Of a stretch of DNA of 64,000 nt, positions 24,631 through 34,138 are shown in pieces. The notes under the pieces were generated by a model. It ran no database searches and was not told the DNA's origin. It saw nothing but the letters and a program-made list of their open reading frames with translations. Both the position numbers and the translations under genes were made by a program. This stretch comes from CAVRUF01 sp963716005 (GTDB taxonomy: Bacteria; Actinomycetota; Thermoleophilia; Gaiellales; Gaiellaceae), in the NCBI GenBank assembly GCA_963716005.1, contig OY970285.1, positions 2,232,001 through 2,296,000 on the forward strand, given 5' to 3'. How positions within the stretch are numbered: position 1 is the first letter of the stretch; each line of letters starts with the position of its first letter.

Positions 24631-26279
24631 CAGGTCGTCACGCTCCGGTTCTCGAAGAGCCGGTTGCCCATCGAGTACGCGGCGGACCCGTCATCCCACC
24701 TGGCGCTCTTGAGCCCCACGAGGGGACTGACCGTCCCGCCGCACCCGAGGTTGTCCTGGACGACGTTCTGGGACGAACCCTGGAGCGTGATCGCCGGTCG
24801 CGTGACCGTCACGAAGACGTTGCCGACGATCCGGTTTCCGTCGCTGCCGACGTCCACGAAGAGCCCCGATTCGGCCCGAACGACTCGGTTGAACATGAAC
24901 GTGTTGTGGCTCGACCCGACGCCGTCGTGGAGCCACTCGACGTTGATCCCCGTCTTCGCGTCGACGATCAGGTTCTTCCTGATCAGCGAACGGTTCGTCG
25001 AGTGCTCGAGATAGATCCCGGTGCGGGTTTCGCGGATCACGTTGCCGACGATCGCCGTCCGCGTCGACGAGCCGACCGTCTCGATCCCGTCCCAGCGTGC
25101 GCGCCGGATCGTGTTGCCGATGATCGCCGCTTCGACGCCGCCGGTCCAGATGCCGCCCTCGTTCGTCCCGCAGCCGCTCGTATTCCGTGCGTCCGTGACG
25201 CAGCCGTCCCGCTCGGGATCGCGGATGTCGCTGATCTCGTTGTCGAGCGCGACCCCGTGCAACGCGGCCCTCGGCTGCCCGAACTCCTTCTGGCCCAGAA
25301 GGATGCCGTACGAGCGAAAGCCGCGAATCCGGCTGCGGATCACGCTCGCGTCGCGTGAACGGTTCGAGCCGAGCGTGTACACGCCCGCGTGCGCAGTTCC
25401 GCCGCCGTCGATCACCGAGTCCTGGACCGAGACGCCGGAGTGCGCTCCCCACACATTCACCGCGTGAGTCCGCACCCGGTGGATTGATAGGCGCTGGAGC
25501 CGTACGTCGCTCGATCCGTCGAAGACGGCGACTGCTATTCCACCGTCCTTGGCAGAGCGCGCGGCAGGCCCGCCGCCGCCGTCGATCGCAAGATCCGAGA
25601 TCCGGATGTGGCTGCCCTTGGCGACGAGCAGCGCCCAGTAGGCACCGGGCGGCGGCGCGATCACCGTTCCGTTTCCGGAGCCGACCAGGCGCGTGCCGCT
25701 TCCGAGCTCGAGCTCGCGCACCTCGTAGCGCCCCGGTGCGAGCTGCACGGTGACATGTCCTCGGCGCAGTGCATCTCTGATGCGGATGAAGCTTTCGCCG
25801 GGCGTCACCTTCACCACCTCCGACTGCGAGGGCGCGACCGTCAAGGTCGTCGGCTTGGATGACGCACGCCGCCCGAGGCTGTCGACCGCGACGACGCGGA
25901 GCCGGTGACGTCCGGATGGAAGAAATGCCGGATCGACGTCGAGCTCGTACGGCTTGGTCGTGTCGGAGCCGAGAGGCCGGCCGTCGAGCGTGAACGTGAC
26001 TGCGACGACGCGGCTCGAGTGCGCACGTGCCGTCGCAGCGAGGATCGCCGGCTTGGTCAGGCTGGTGGGGCCGAGATACGCGACGGCCGGCGGCCTCGAC
26101 GGCGCGTCGGTCGCGAGCGGTTGCGTCGAAGAGGAGGAGCAGCCGGCGGTCACGGTGAGCAGCGCGCAGAGAGCTGCGAGCAGGGTTCGACCGGGTCGCG
26201 CGACGGTAGCTACAAGGAAATGGTCGATCGCGCCGACGGCCTGGTCGGGTACGCGACGCCGGCCCTCCCGCCTGACCAA
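24627..26279 (-). CDS. Right-handed beta-helix lipoprotein of the polysaccharide locus
   Basis: The mature protein starts at a lipobox (LLTVTAGC) after a hydrophobic signal segment. An Ig-like module follows (VVAVTFTLDGRPLGS...RHRLRVVAVD). Then a long run of parallel beta-helix coils (right-handed, NosD/pectate-lyase-like) shows repeated IxxNxIxxxxxxGI patterns such as IIGNTIRRARWDGIETVG. It could bind, cut or epimerise the exported polysaccharide. The start is uncertain: the nearest standard codon is TTG 26279, giving 550 residues and a long N-region that overlaps the divergent Wzz gene by 60 bases. Confidence 0.72.
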   Translation of the reverse strand: MVRREGRRRVPDQAVGAIDHFLVATVARPGRTLLAALCALLTVTAGCSSSSTQPLATDAPSRPPAVAYLGPTSLTKPAILAATARAHSSRVVAVTFTLDGRPLGSDTTKPYELDVDPAFLPSGRHRLRVVAVDSLGRRASSKPTTLTVAPSQSEVVKVTPGESFIRIRDALRRGHVTVQLAPGRYEVRELELGSGTRLVGSGNGTVIAPPPGAYWALLVAKGSHIRISDLAIDGGGGPAARSAKDGGIAVAVFDGSSDVRLQRLSIHRVRTHAVNVWGAHSGVSVQDSVIDGGGTAHAGVYTLGSNRSRDASVIRSRIRGFRSYGILLGQKEFGQPRAALHGVALDNEISDIRDPERDGCVTDARNTSGCGTNEGGIWTGGVEAAIIGNTIRRARWDGIETVGSSTRTAIVGNVIRETRTGIYLEHSTNRSLIRKNLIVDAKTGINVEWLHDGVGSSHNTFMFNRVVRAESGLFVDVGSDGNRIVGNVFVTVTRPAITLQGSSQNVVQDNLGCGGTVSPLVGLKSARWDDGSAAYSMGNRLFENRSVTTC

Positions 26280-27731
26280 CCGGTCGAGACGGGCCGGTAT
26301 CTGGATGCCCTTCGTCGCAGCAAGCTGCTGATCGCACTCATCGTGCTGCCGCTTGTGGGCGTCGTGCTGTTCGTGTCGCTCCTGCTTCCGAAGACGTATC
26401 AGGCGACCGCGAAGATCGTCCTCGAGAGCGCCTCCGATCCCCTCCAGGTCCGAGACGGCGACACCGTCCAGAGTCGACTCGCGACGATCGACGCACTGCT
26501 GACCACTCGCGATACGCGAAACCGCGCGGCGGAGAGTCTCCCGGGCGAAACCGCCGCCACGCTCGAAGACAAGGTCGCCTCGTCGGTCGATCCGAGGGCC
26601 GACATCATCGACATCGTCGCTACGGACGACACCGCAAACGGGGCGGCCCAGATCGCGAACGCCGTGGCCACCACGTTCCTCGCGCAACAGCACGCGGCTC
26701 AGCAGGGGCGGCTGAACCGGGCGAGGGCGACGCTTCGGGAGGCGCTCGCCCAGCTCGAAGGAAGGAAGGGCCTGCAGGCCGAAACGGAGCGCGCCGCGAT
26801 CCGGGAGCGGCTCACGGATCTCAACGTGAGCGCGGCGGGGTCGGGCTCGGAGCTCACGCTCGCCGAGGCCGCAGAGCCGCCGGCTGCAGCCTTCTCGCCT
26901 CGTCCCATCAGAAATGCCGCCTTCGCTCTGTTCGCCGCGCTCTTCATCGCGGCGCTCGTCGTGCTGGCGCGCGCGCAGCTCAAGCCGCGGGTCAGCGGCG
27001 CCAGGGAGATGAGCCGCCTTCTCGAGCTCCCCGTGCTCGCCGAGGTCCCCTATGTCCGCCGCCCGCTCGGGCACCGCTCCCAGGCGCTGAGCTCCGCCGA
27101 GTACGAGGCCTATCAGACGCTTCAGGCCTCCCTGCGGCGGCGTCTGCCGGCGACGTCCCAGCGGACGGTGCTCGTCACGAGCGCGCTCCACGGCGAAGGT
27201 AAGACCGAGGTCACCGCGGCTCTCGGCCTCGTGCTCTCCCAGGCGATGCACCGAACGTGGCTCGTCTCCGCGGACATGCGCTGGCCCAAGCTGCACGAGC
27301 TCTTCGACGTCGAGCAGACACCGGGTCTGTCGGAGGTGCTCGTCGGAGCACAGAACGGCGGAAGCAGCGACATCTTCCAGCTGAGCGCGGCGCGTTCGGG
27401 CGCGGGACCGTTGCACGTGCTCGCCAGCGGACGCGCGCCCGAGGATCCGGCGCAGCTGCTCGCGGGCGACGCTGTCGACGGCTTCTTCGAGGAGATCAAG
27501 GAGTTGGAGTACGACTACGTCCTGTTCGACGGGCCGCCGCTCCTCGGGCTGGTCGACAGCCAGGTGCTTGCGCAGCGCGTCGACGGCGTGCTCATCGTCT
27601 GCCGCCCAGACCGCCAGACGCCCGAGACGGCGCTCGCTCTCCGGGAGTTGCTCGAGAGCCTGGAGGTGGAACCCCTTGGAGTCGTGATCGTGGGTGCGAG
27701 GGCCTCGACGCACACCTACCTCCCCGGGTAG
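26220..27731 (+). CDS. Wzz-like co-polymerase fused to BY-kinase-type ATPase
   Basis: The protein has 503 residues. The N-terminal Wzz domain has one membrane span (LLIALIVLPLVGVVLFVSLLL), then an extracytoplasmic helical region (about 60-215) and a second span (FALFAALFIAALVVLARA). The C-terminal CpsD/CapB-like ATPase has Walker A HGEGKTE, Walker A' VSADMRWPK and Walker B YVLFDGPP. It controls chain length in Wzy-dependent polysaccharide synthesis. The tail ends THTYLPG with a single tyrosine, not the usual tyrosine cluster. It overlaps the convergent polymerase gene by 16 bases. Confidence 0.87.
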   Translation: MVDRADGLVGYATPALPPDQPVETGRYLDALRRSKLLIALIVLPLVGVVLFVSLLLPKTYQATAKIVLESASDPLQVRDGDTVQSRLATIDALLTTRDTRNRAAESLPGETAATLEDKVASSVDPRADIIDIVATDDTANGAAQIANAVATTFLAQQHAAQQGRLNRARATLREALAQLEGRKGLQAETERAAIRERLTDLNVSAAGSGSELTLAEAAEPPAAAFSPRPIRNAAFALFAALFIAALVVLARAQLKPRVSGAREMSRLLELPVLAEVPYVRRPLGHRSQALSSAEYEAYQTLQASLRRRLPATSQRTVLVTSALHGEGKTEVTAALGLVLSQAMHRTWLVSADMRWPKLHELFDVEQTPGLSEVLVGAQNGGSSDIFQLSAARSGAGPLHVLASGRAPEDPAQLLAGDAVDGFFEEIKELEYDYVLFDGPPLLGLVDSQVLAQRVDGVLIVCRPDRQTPETALALRELLESLEVEPLGVVIVGARASTHTYLPG

Positions 27732-29056
27732 CCGGCGCGGAGCGCGGTCCCGGCCCAGATCAGGGCTGCGACGAGCCAAAGGTGACGCCAATGCAAGGTG
27801 TCGACGAAGAAGCTATTGGCGAGGAGGCCGCACCAGGCGGCGAGAAGCCCCGCGGAGCCGATCCCGTAGGTGTCGGCGCCGAGAGCGACGTTCCGGGCCG
27901 CGAAGCCGAGCGTCAAGAGGACGAGGGCGAGAATCACGGCCGCTCCCAGCAATCCTTCCTCGGCCAGCGACCGGGCGTAGGTGCTGTGGGCGGAGAGCTC
28001 GGAGATCCGCTCGAACTGACCGGGGCCGATCCCGAGCGGGTGCTCGACGGCAACCTCGAAACCCGAGGCCTGGGCGCCGAACCGCTGCGTGTCGTAGTCC
28101 TGGAGCGCAGCGCGCTCCGAGAGGAATTCGAGCGAGGACGTCGCCGCCACGACACCGAACAGCGCGACGCCCGCGACGAGGGTTGCGGCCAGCAGGGTCA
28201 TCGCCCGGCGAGCTCCGCCTCGTCGGAGGGCGAGAACGACGAAGAGGACGAAGGCGCCGACGGCCAGGTTGAGCCACGCGGCACGGGAGAACGAAAAGAC
28301 GACTCCCAGCGACAACACCGAGAGGACCATGAGCTTCAGCGCGAGGCGAAGCCCCAGCAGGCGCGGCGTGACGATCTCCTCCATCAGGATCAGTGCGGCG
28401 GGCACGAGGAACGGCCCGAAGACGTTCGGATCCTTGAAGAGGCCCTGCGCGCGCGGGCCGTGGACGAAGGCCTCGGCGCCCGGGAACGGCACGAACAGCG
28501 CCAGGCAGGCGACGGCGGCCGAGAGCGTGGCCGCGGCGATGTAAGCGACGAGGACGAGGCGCGCTCGCCGAGCCGAGCAGACATAGGCGGCGAGCCAGAG
28601 CGCGAAGATCCCGAGGTAGAGCGTGATCCCGAAGTACGTGACCGCGCGGGCGCCGTCGATCGCCGCCGTCGAGGCAAGCAGGTTCAAGGCGAGGAAACCG
28701 CTCACGAGCAGCGTGACACTGAGCGGCACGCGCTCGAGGTGCAGCCGTCCGGTGACGAAGGCGACGGCGATCACGACACCGAAGACGAGATCGGAGGGCG
28801 CGGGCTCGATCCGGACTACGGCCAGAAGCAGCACACCCGCAGCGACCGCCGCGTCGTAACGGCCGAGCGTGAGGGCGAGCGTCCCGAGCAACCCCAGCCC
28901 GAATCCCAGGACGATCGGCACCGGCAGCGGGGCGCGACCGAGCACGACGCCCATCATCAGGAACAGGCTGAGGAGGACAGCCCCTCCGGCCGCCCACGCT
29001 ACGGCGGGCGCGGGCTCGAGGCGGCCGGGAGCGCGGACGATGTGGACGACGTCCAC
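27716..29056 (-). CDS. O-antigen ligase/Wzy-like polysaccharide polymerase
   Basis: The protein has 446 residues from a GTG start, with about 12 hydrophobic segments. The Wzy_C signature region is seen as QGLFKDPNVFGPFLVPA followed by a periplasmic loop (residues about 290-370) with GIGPGQFERISELSAHSTY. It would polymerise lipid-linked repeat units after the flippase. It is divergent from the GT4 gene, whose possible starts lie within or just beyond its own 5' end. Confidence 0.85.
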   Translation of the reverse strand: MDVVHIVRAPGRLEPAPAVAWAAGGAVLLSLFLMMGVVLGRAPLPVPIVLGFGLGLLGTLALTLGRYDAAVAAGVLLLAVVRIEPAPSDLVFGVVIAVAFVTGRLHLERVPLSVTLLVSGFLALNLLASTAAIDGARAVTYFGITLYLGIFALWLAAYVCSARRARLVLVAYIAAATLSAAVACLALFVPFPGAEAFVHGPRAQGLFKDPNVFGPFLVPAALILMEEIVTPRLLGLRLALKLMVLSVLSLGVVFSFSRAAWLNLAVGAFVLFVVLALRRGGARRAMTLLAATLVAGVALFGVVAATSSLEFLSERAALQDYDTQRFGAQASGFEVAVEHPLGIGPGQFERISELSAHSTYARSLAEEGLLGAAVILALVLLTLGFAARNVALGADTYGIGSAGLLAAWCGLLANSFFVDTLHWRHLWLVAALIWAGTALRAGYPGR

Positions 29057-29092
29057 GGAACGGCCTCAGGTCTCCGCCCGCGACGACCCCGG

Positions 29093-30206
29093 GTGCTGCT
29101 GGTCATCACGCTGGCTGAGGTCGGCGGGGCTCAGACCTACGTCGCTTCGCTGCTCCCGGCGCTCGTTTCTCACTTCGACGTGGCGGTCGCGGCGCACGGA
29201 TCCGGGCCGCTCCGCGAGGCCGCCGAAGCCGCCGGTGTTCGCTTCCTTCCGCTGCGGAATGTCCGCCGCCCGATCAGCCCCTGGCGTGACCTCGCCGGCC
29301 TCTTCGAGTTGGCGTGCCTGCTGCGACGTGAGCGACCGGACATCCTTCATGCCAGCAGCTCGAAGGCCGGCGTGCTCGGTCGCCTCGCCGCCGTCCTCGC
29401 CCGTGTCCCGGTCCGGATCTTCACCGTGCACGGCTGGGCCTTCGCCGCGCACTCCGGCGTCCAGGCCCGCCTCTATCGCTGGGCTCGACCGGCTGGTCGA
29501 GCCGCTGACGACCGTGACGATCTGCGTCTCGGAACACGAGCGCAGAGCGGGGCTTGCCGCGCGAACATGCGTGCGGGAGCGCACGATCGTGATCCCGAAC
29601 GCGGTGGACGTCGCGGACGCACCGCGCTCGAGACCCGCCGATCGGGAACGACCGCTGATCCTCGCGGTCGGCCGGCTGCAGGCGCCGAAGGACTTCCTGA
29701 CGCTCGTCCGGGCGCTCGACCATCTTCCGGCCGACTCGTTCGAGGCCATGATCGTCGGCGAAGGACCTGACCGCTCCGGCCTGGAGGAGGAGATCCAGGC
29801 CCTGGACCTGTCGAGCCGAGTTCGCCTTGTGGGCGAGCGCCGCGATGTTCCCCAGCTGCTCGCCGCCGCGGATGTGTTCGTCCTGCCGAGCGCATCGGAG
29901 GGCCTTCCCGTCTCCGTATTGGAGGCGATGGCCGCGGGTCTTCCGGTGGTCGCATCTCGCGTGGGCGGCGTGCCCGAGGAGGTCTCCGACGGCGAGACGG
30001 GGCTGCTCGTAGAGCCCGGAGACTCGAACGAGCTCGCGGCGGCGCTCCACCGCCTCACGGTTGACCCTTCGCTCCGGAGACGACTCGGGGCCGCCGGGCA
30101 TGCGCGCGCGGAGCGGGCCTTCGACCTCGACCCGTTTCGACGCGCGCACGTCGCGCTCTACTCCCGCGAGCTCGCAAGACGGAGGCTGCCGGCGCCCACG
30201 CCGTAG
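29093..30206 (+). pseudogene. Family 4 glycosyltransferase, frame disrupted once
   Basis: The two halves lie in different frames but join into one normal 370-residue GT4. The N-terminal acceptor domain starts VLLVITLAEVGGAQTYVAS, and the C-terminal donor domain has IVIPNAVDVA, ILAVGRLQAPKD and EGLPVSVLEAMAAGLPVVA. The break is at GGG 29481-29483, where one G too many separates RLYRW from LDRLVEPL. Removing one base restores the frame. It is either a recent pseudogene or a consensus error. The start is uncertain (GTG 29093, or GTG 29042 overlapping the divergent polymerase). It overlaps the convergent deacetylase by 49 bases. Confidence 0.8.
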
Positions 30207-31015
30207 CGCCGTCGTCGGTACACCCCGCGGAGCGGCAAGGGTGAATCGTGGCCGCCGCCGACCTTGGCCCGGAAGTCGAGCAGGTTGTCGCGCCGGTCCA
30301 CTTGCCGCCGGCGAAGGGCGAGGCGGTCGGTGCCGCTCGTATTGACGCCGGGCTCGCACGAGACTGCGACGCGGAACCCGGCCTTGGCGACGAGCTCACG
30401 TTCGCGGAGCCCGAAGAGGCCGGATGGGTACGAAAACGCGAGTACGGGACGGCCGAGGTGAGCCTCGAGCGAAGTCTTGGAGCCCATGATCTCCTCCCAA
30501 GCCGCAGCTTCCCGCGATGCGACCAGATTCGGGTGCGTCAGCGAATGCGCCTCGAACTGCAGCGTCCCTTCGCGGTCGAGCTCGACGATCTCGTCCCAGC
30601 CGAGGACCGGCGGCTGAGACCGGTACCAGTCGAACGTCGCCCATCCGTCGACGACGGCGGGTGCGACGAAGACGGTTGCGCGGAACCCTCGTTCGGCGAG
30701 GATTGGCAGCGCCTCCTCGGCGACGTCGAGGAACCCGTCGTCGAAGCTGAGCCCGATCGTGTGCGTCGGCGGCCGGCCTTGGTCGAGCAGCTCGGCGGCC
30801 TGGACTACATCGATGACGCGGTAGGCCTCGGTTGCGAGGTAGTCCATCTGCTGCCTGAACTTGCGCGGGCTGACGGCCAGCTCGTCGCGGTCGTCGGAAA
30901 CCCGGTGGTAGAAGAGAATCCGCAGGCCGCTCTCCTCCTCATGCTCTGCCGTACGCCGCGACCAGGCTGTCGAGCGGGCTCGTGTCGCCGCGGCCTTGAG
31001 GATGTAGACGCTCAC
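30158..31015 (-). CDS. Polysaccharide deacetylase (NodB-type)
   Basis: The protein has 285 residues from GTG 31015 in a GTGA overlap with the upstream GNAT-like gene. NodB motif 1 is GLSFDDGFLD (catalytic base and metal Asp) and motif 2 is HSLTHPNL (metal histidines). A later FSYPSGLFG corresponds to motif 3. It removes acetyl groups from N-acetylated sugars. It has no clear signal peptide, so it may act on cytoplasmic lipid-linked intermediates of the exopolysaccharide made by this locus. Confidence 0.88.
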   Translation of the reverse strand: MSVYILKAAATRARSTAWSRRTAEHEEESGLRILFYHRVSDDRDELAVSPRKFRQQMDYLATEAYRVIDVVQAAELLDQGRPPTHTIGLSFDDGFLDVAEEALPILAERGFRATVFVAPAVVDGWATFDWYRSQPPVLGWDEIVELDREGTLQFEAHSLTHPNLVASREAAAWEEIMGSKTSLEAHLGRPVLAFSYPSGLFGLRERELVAKAGFRVAVSCEPGVNTSGTDRLALRRRQVDRRDNLLDFRAKVGGGHDSPLPLRGVYRRRRYGVGAGSLRLASSRE

Positions 31016-32172
31016 GTGAGCCTCCCGAGCAGCCGGCGGGCCGGCGCGAGCCCTTCGAAGTAGAAGTGGCGCATGGTGTCCGAGCGCTTGAGCAGCTTCC
31101 GCGCCTTGATCGCCCCCACTCGAGTCCTCGCCACGGCCGCACCGCGCAGACTGCCTGTCAGCCCGAAGCCTTCGTAGAGCGGCTCGAGGCGGTCGGCAAG
31201 GTCGAGCTTGTACCGCTCCGCACCCCCGAGGAACTCCACCCGTTTCACGCCCTCGCGGGCCGCGACCTCGATCGTGTCGAGCGTGTTGAGCCAGCCCGGC
31301 GAAAAGCGTGCAAGCGTCGGGTCCGGATCGAAGCCGATGCGGTGGACGTACATCCGCCGCTCCAATGCGAAGAAGTAGTGGAAGGCGATCGGACGCCCGT
31401 CCACCTTCAGGGTGACGATCCTGGCCACGTCGATGTCGGCGAGCGCCTGAATTGCAGCACGGTGAAAGCGCATGCCGGTCGGGGTCACGAAATTCGAGCC
31501 GTCGGGACGGCCGTTCCAGCGGAGCGCGTGCAGCGCGAAGGCGTCCTCGAGGGCTGCCGCGAGCTCGTCGTGCGTCCTGGCGACCCTGACCTCGACCTTC
31601 CCGTGCGCGGCGAGGTTCCGTCTCCGGCGCCGATTCTGGTTGCGCTTCTTTCCAGAGATCCTTGCGCAGTAGACGTCGTCCCAGTCGCCGTCGATGTCGA
31701 GCACGGGAGCTTCGGCCCGTTCGACGAGACGAAGCTGCGAGGCGCCGAGCGCACACAGCAACCGGCTGCCGCCCGGCAGGCCGAACAGATCGGCGAAGTC
31801 GTGCTCCGAGCTCTCGACGCGGCCTGCCAGCGCCGCACCGGTTGCGATGCCTTCGCCGGGTGCGACGAGAACGTCGGCGAGCGCCGAGTGCTCTCCGCCG
31901 AGGAAGGTGAGCACCCGCAGTCCGTACCGAGAACGCACGCACAGCGGAAGCGCGCCGACGAGTCGTCCGTCCCGGTAAGCGACATGAACGGCCAGGCCCC
32001 CGTCCTCGCCGTAGTGGCGCCACCATTCACGCAGCCAGCCGTGGAGCAGCACGGGGCTCGGCCGCGGCATCGCCCGGACGAGGCTGTCCCAGTCCGGCTG
32101 TAGCGCAGCGAAGGCGTCGGCGCTCGAGATCGTCTCGAGCGTCAGTCCACCCGGAGCCACGGTCGAGCTCAC
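31012..32172 (-). CDS. FemAB/GNAT-like acyltransferase (CelD/BcsL type)
   Basis: The protein has 386 residues. Its C-terminal half fits the Acetyltransf_6 domain (PF13480) seen in cellulose- and exopolysaccharide-linked GNAT proteins: ALEDAFALHALRWNGRP, ...VDGRPIAFHYFFALERRMYV, ...VKRVEFLGGAERYKLDLAD. A paralogue with the same N-terminus (RPSP.LLHGWL.EWWRHYG) lies at 34135-35283 on the other side of the initiating sugar transferase. The likely job is acylation of the polysaccharide or its lipid-linked precursor. Confidence 0.82.
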   Translation of the reverse strand: MSSTVAPGGLTLETISSADAFAALQPDWDSLVRAMPRPSPVLLHGWLREWWRHYGEDGGLAVHVAYRDGRLVGALPLCVRSRYGLRVLTFLGGEHSALADVLVAPGEGIATGAALAGRVESSEHDFADLFGLPGGSRLLCALGASQLRLVERAEAPVLDIDGDWDDVYCARISGKKRNQNRRRRRNLAAHGKVEVRVARTHDELAAALEDAFALHALRWNGRPDGSNFVTPTGMRFHRAAIQALADIDVARIVTLKVDGRPIAFHYFFALERRMYVHRIGFDPDPTLARFSPGWLNTLDTIEVAAREGVKRVEFLGGAERYKLDLADRLEPLYEGFGLTGSLRGAAVARTRVGAIKARKLLKRSDTMRHFYFEGLAPARRLLGRLT

Positions 32173-32173
32173 G

Positions 32174-32704
32174 TCAAGAAGATTCCCCCGGTTGCGGGAG
32201 GTGAGCCATCAACGACCGCTCTTCCTCTTCGGTCCGAAGCACGACGATGCGCTGACGGGTCCGGCGACGGGCGAGATCCGCGAGTAGCTCCGGCCGAACC
32301 GTCCGTCGGTAGCGCCACTGCCCCCGGATGAACTTCGCCAGCGCACGGTGGAACGGTGCCGGCTCCGAGTCGGCCGGAACGTCGGGCCCGCCGTTTCCGT
32401 CCAGCCTGCGGCGGCTGACCCGCCAGAGGCAGCGCAGCGGCGATGCGTCGATGAAGACCACCGCGTCGGCCCCGTCGAACCAGCCGGGGATCATGTCGTC
32501 GTACTGCGCGTCGACGACCCAGGAGTCGCGCTCGAGCTCGCGTCGCTGCACGGCCTCCCACTCCGCCGGTGGCGTCAGCACCCAGCCGGGCTTCCAGAAC
32601 ATGGTGTCGAGATGGAGCACCTCGATCCCGTACGCATCCCCCAGGTCCCGCGCGAGCCGGGACTTCCCGGCCCCGGCCGGTCCGGTGACGGCGATGCGTT
32701 TCAC
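32174..32704 (-). CDS. Adenylate-kinase-like P-loop protein
   Basis: The protein has 176 residues. Walker A is TGPAGAGKSRLAR at the N-terminus. HLDTMFWKPGW and WVVDAQYDDMI follow, and this order (P-loop, 'HLD.(L/M)(F/Y)W.PGW', 'G.Y') is that of FlaR/topology-modulation-type small kinases. The substrate is unknown. It lies one base upstream of the FemAB-like gene and is probably its operon partner. Confidence 0.82.
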   Translation of the reverse strand: MKRIAVTGPAGAGKSRLARDLGDAYGIEVLHLDTMFWKPGWVLTPPAEWEAVQRRELERDSWVVDAQYDDMIPGWFDGADAVVFIDASPLRCLWRVSRRRLDGNGGPDVPADSEPAPFHRALAKFIRGQWRYRRTVRPELLADLARRRTRQRIVVLRTEEEERSLMAHLPQPGESS

Positions 32705-32767
32705 CTCTTCAGTCGGTAGATCTCCATTTCCGGACTCGCCGAGTCCTGGGCGGGGAACCTCAGTTGT

Positions 32768-34138
32768 GTGGGCGCGCGGGTAGACAACGGCGTGATCCGC
32801 GCTCGCCGGTGGTGGGCCGTAGACCTCGCCGCTGCAACCAGGGCCGCGGACCCGAACTGCCGGATCGCACTCGGCCGAGCAGTACTCGTTTGGGTCCCCT
32901 GCTTCGCACTGATCGGGCCTAGGTTCCCTTCACCTGCGCTGGCCGTGGGTGCCGCGTCCCTTCTCTCGGCGGTCTGGCTGATCTCGCTGAGCAGCGCCTT
33001 TTCGGCCGTGCATCTGACGCTCGGCGAGCCGGTTCGCTGCGCCGTGGGGACGGCCATGGGGATCGTCGGCGTGTCGGCTGTGGCTCTCTGGATTCCCGGC
33101 ATGGGAATGGAGCTCTCGACGATCCTCGCCTTGGGCGTCTCCGTTTTCGTGCTCGCGACGATCTGGGAGGTCGTCGCCCGGCGGGGGGTCGGCAAGCGGC
33201 GCGTGCTCGTCGTCGGCACGTCGAGCTGCGCCGAGGCAGTCGCGGCTGCAGTCGAGTTCGAGGGCCACGCCACGTTCACGGTCGTCGGTGCGGTCGACGA
33301 CGAGCCGGAAGACACCGCGCGGCTCGGCTCTGTTGCCGAGCTTCCCCGGATCATCGACGAACAGCACCCCGATCTGATCCTCTTGAGCGACGGTGAGAAC
33401 TCCACGAAGGCGCTCGATCTACTTCTCGCCGCGCCGAGCTCCAGCGTGAAGGTCATCGGACTCGCGCACTTCTACGACCACGCGTTCGGCCGGATCCCGC
33501 TCGAGGATCTGAGGCCGACGTGGTTCATGAGCGTCATCCACGTCTGGCAGCGGCCGTACACGCGTTTCGCGAAGCGGACGTTCGACGTCGTGTCCGCATC
33601 GGTCGTCCTCGTGCTGGCCGCCCCGCTGATCCTGGTGATCGCCGGCCTCCTCCGGCTGACGTCGGGCCCGGTCATCTACCGGCAAACACGGGTCGGGGAA
33701 GGCGGTCGGAACTTCACGATGTACAAGTTCCGAACGATGCGCGTGGACGCGGAGGAGTCCGGGCAGCCGGCCTTCGCGCAGGCGCGCGACCCACGCGTGA
33801 CGCGCCTCGGGCGGTTTCTTCGACGGACCCACGCCGACGAGCTGCCTCAGCTTTGGGACGTACTCAAGGGAGACATGTCCGTGGTCGGCCCCAGGCCTGA
33901 GCGGCCTGAGTTCATTCCCATGCTCGAGGAGGCCGTGCCGTTCTTCACGCACCGCCTGCTCGTGAAGCCCGGGATCACGGGATGGGCGCAATTGCGTCGC
34001 GACTACGCCTCGGACTGCGAGGGCGCCGCCGAGAAGCTCTCGTACGACCTTTGGTACCTGCGACATCGGACACTCACGGTCGACCTCGCGATCTGCGCCA
34101 AGACGTTCACAACCCTCTTTCTGCGGCCGGGGCGATGA
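32768..34138 (+). CDS. Initiating sugar transferase (polyprenyl glycosylphosphotransferase)
   Basis: The protein has 456 residues from GTG 32768 (GTG 32792 is also possible). Four to five N-terminal membrane helices precede a Rossmann-like CoA-binding region (RRVLVVGTSS). A further helix (VVSASVVLVLAAPLILVIAG) leads into the bacterial sugar transferase domain, with MYKFRTMRVDAEESG and DELPQLWDVLKGDMSVVGPR. It transfers the first sugar-phosphate to undecaprenyl phosphate and so starts repeat-unit assembly for this locus. The next gene overlaps its stop by ATGA. Confidence 0.92.
   Translation: MGARVDNGVIRARRWWAVDLAAATRAADPNCRIALGRAVLVWVPCFALIGPRFPSPALAVGAASLLSAVWLISLSSAFSAVHLTLGEPVRCAVGTAMGIVGVSAVALWIPGMGMELSTILALGVSVFVLATIWEVVARRGVGKRRVLVVGTSSCAEAVAAAVEFEGHATFTVVGAVDDEPEDTARLGSVAELPRIIDEQHPDLILLSDGENSTKALDLLLAAPSSSVKVIGLAHFYDHAFGRIPLEDLRPTWFMSVIHVWQRPYTRFAKRTFDVVSASVVLVLAAPLILVIAGLLRLTSGPVIYRQTRVGEGGRNFTMYKFRTMRVDAEESGQPAFAQARDPRVTRLGRFLRRTHADELPQLWDVLKGDMSVVGPRPERPEFIPMLEEAVPFFTHRLLVKPGITGWAQLRRDYASDCEGAAEKLSYDLWYLRHRTLTVDLAICAKTFTTLFLRPGR

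Noticed and set aside
27257..29040. Long plus-strand frame leading into the GT4 gene
   Set aside because: The part before about 29042 is antisense to the Wzy-like polymerase and out of frame with the BY-kinase. Only the part after 29042 is coding.
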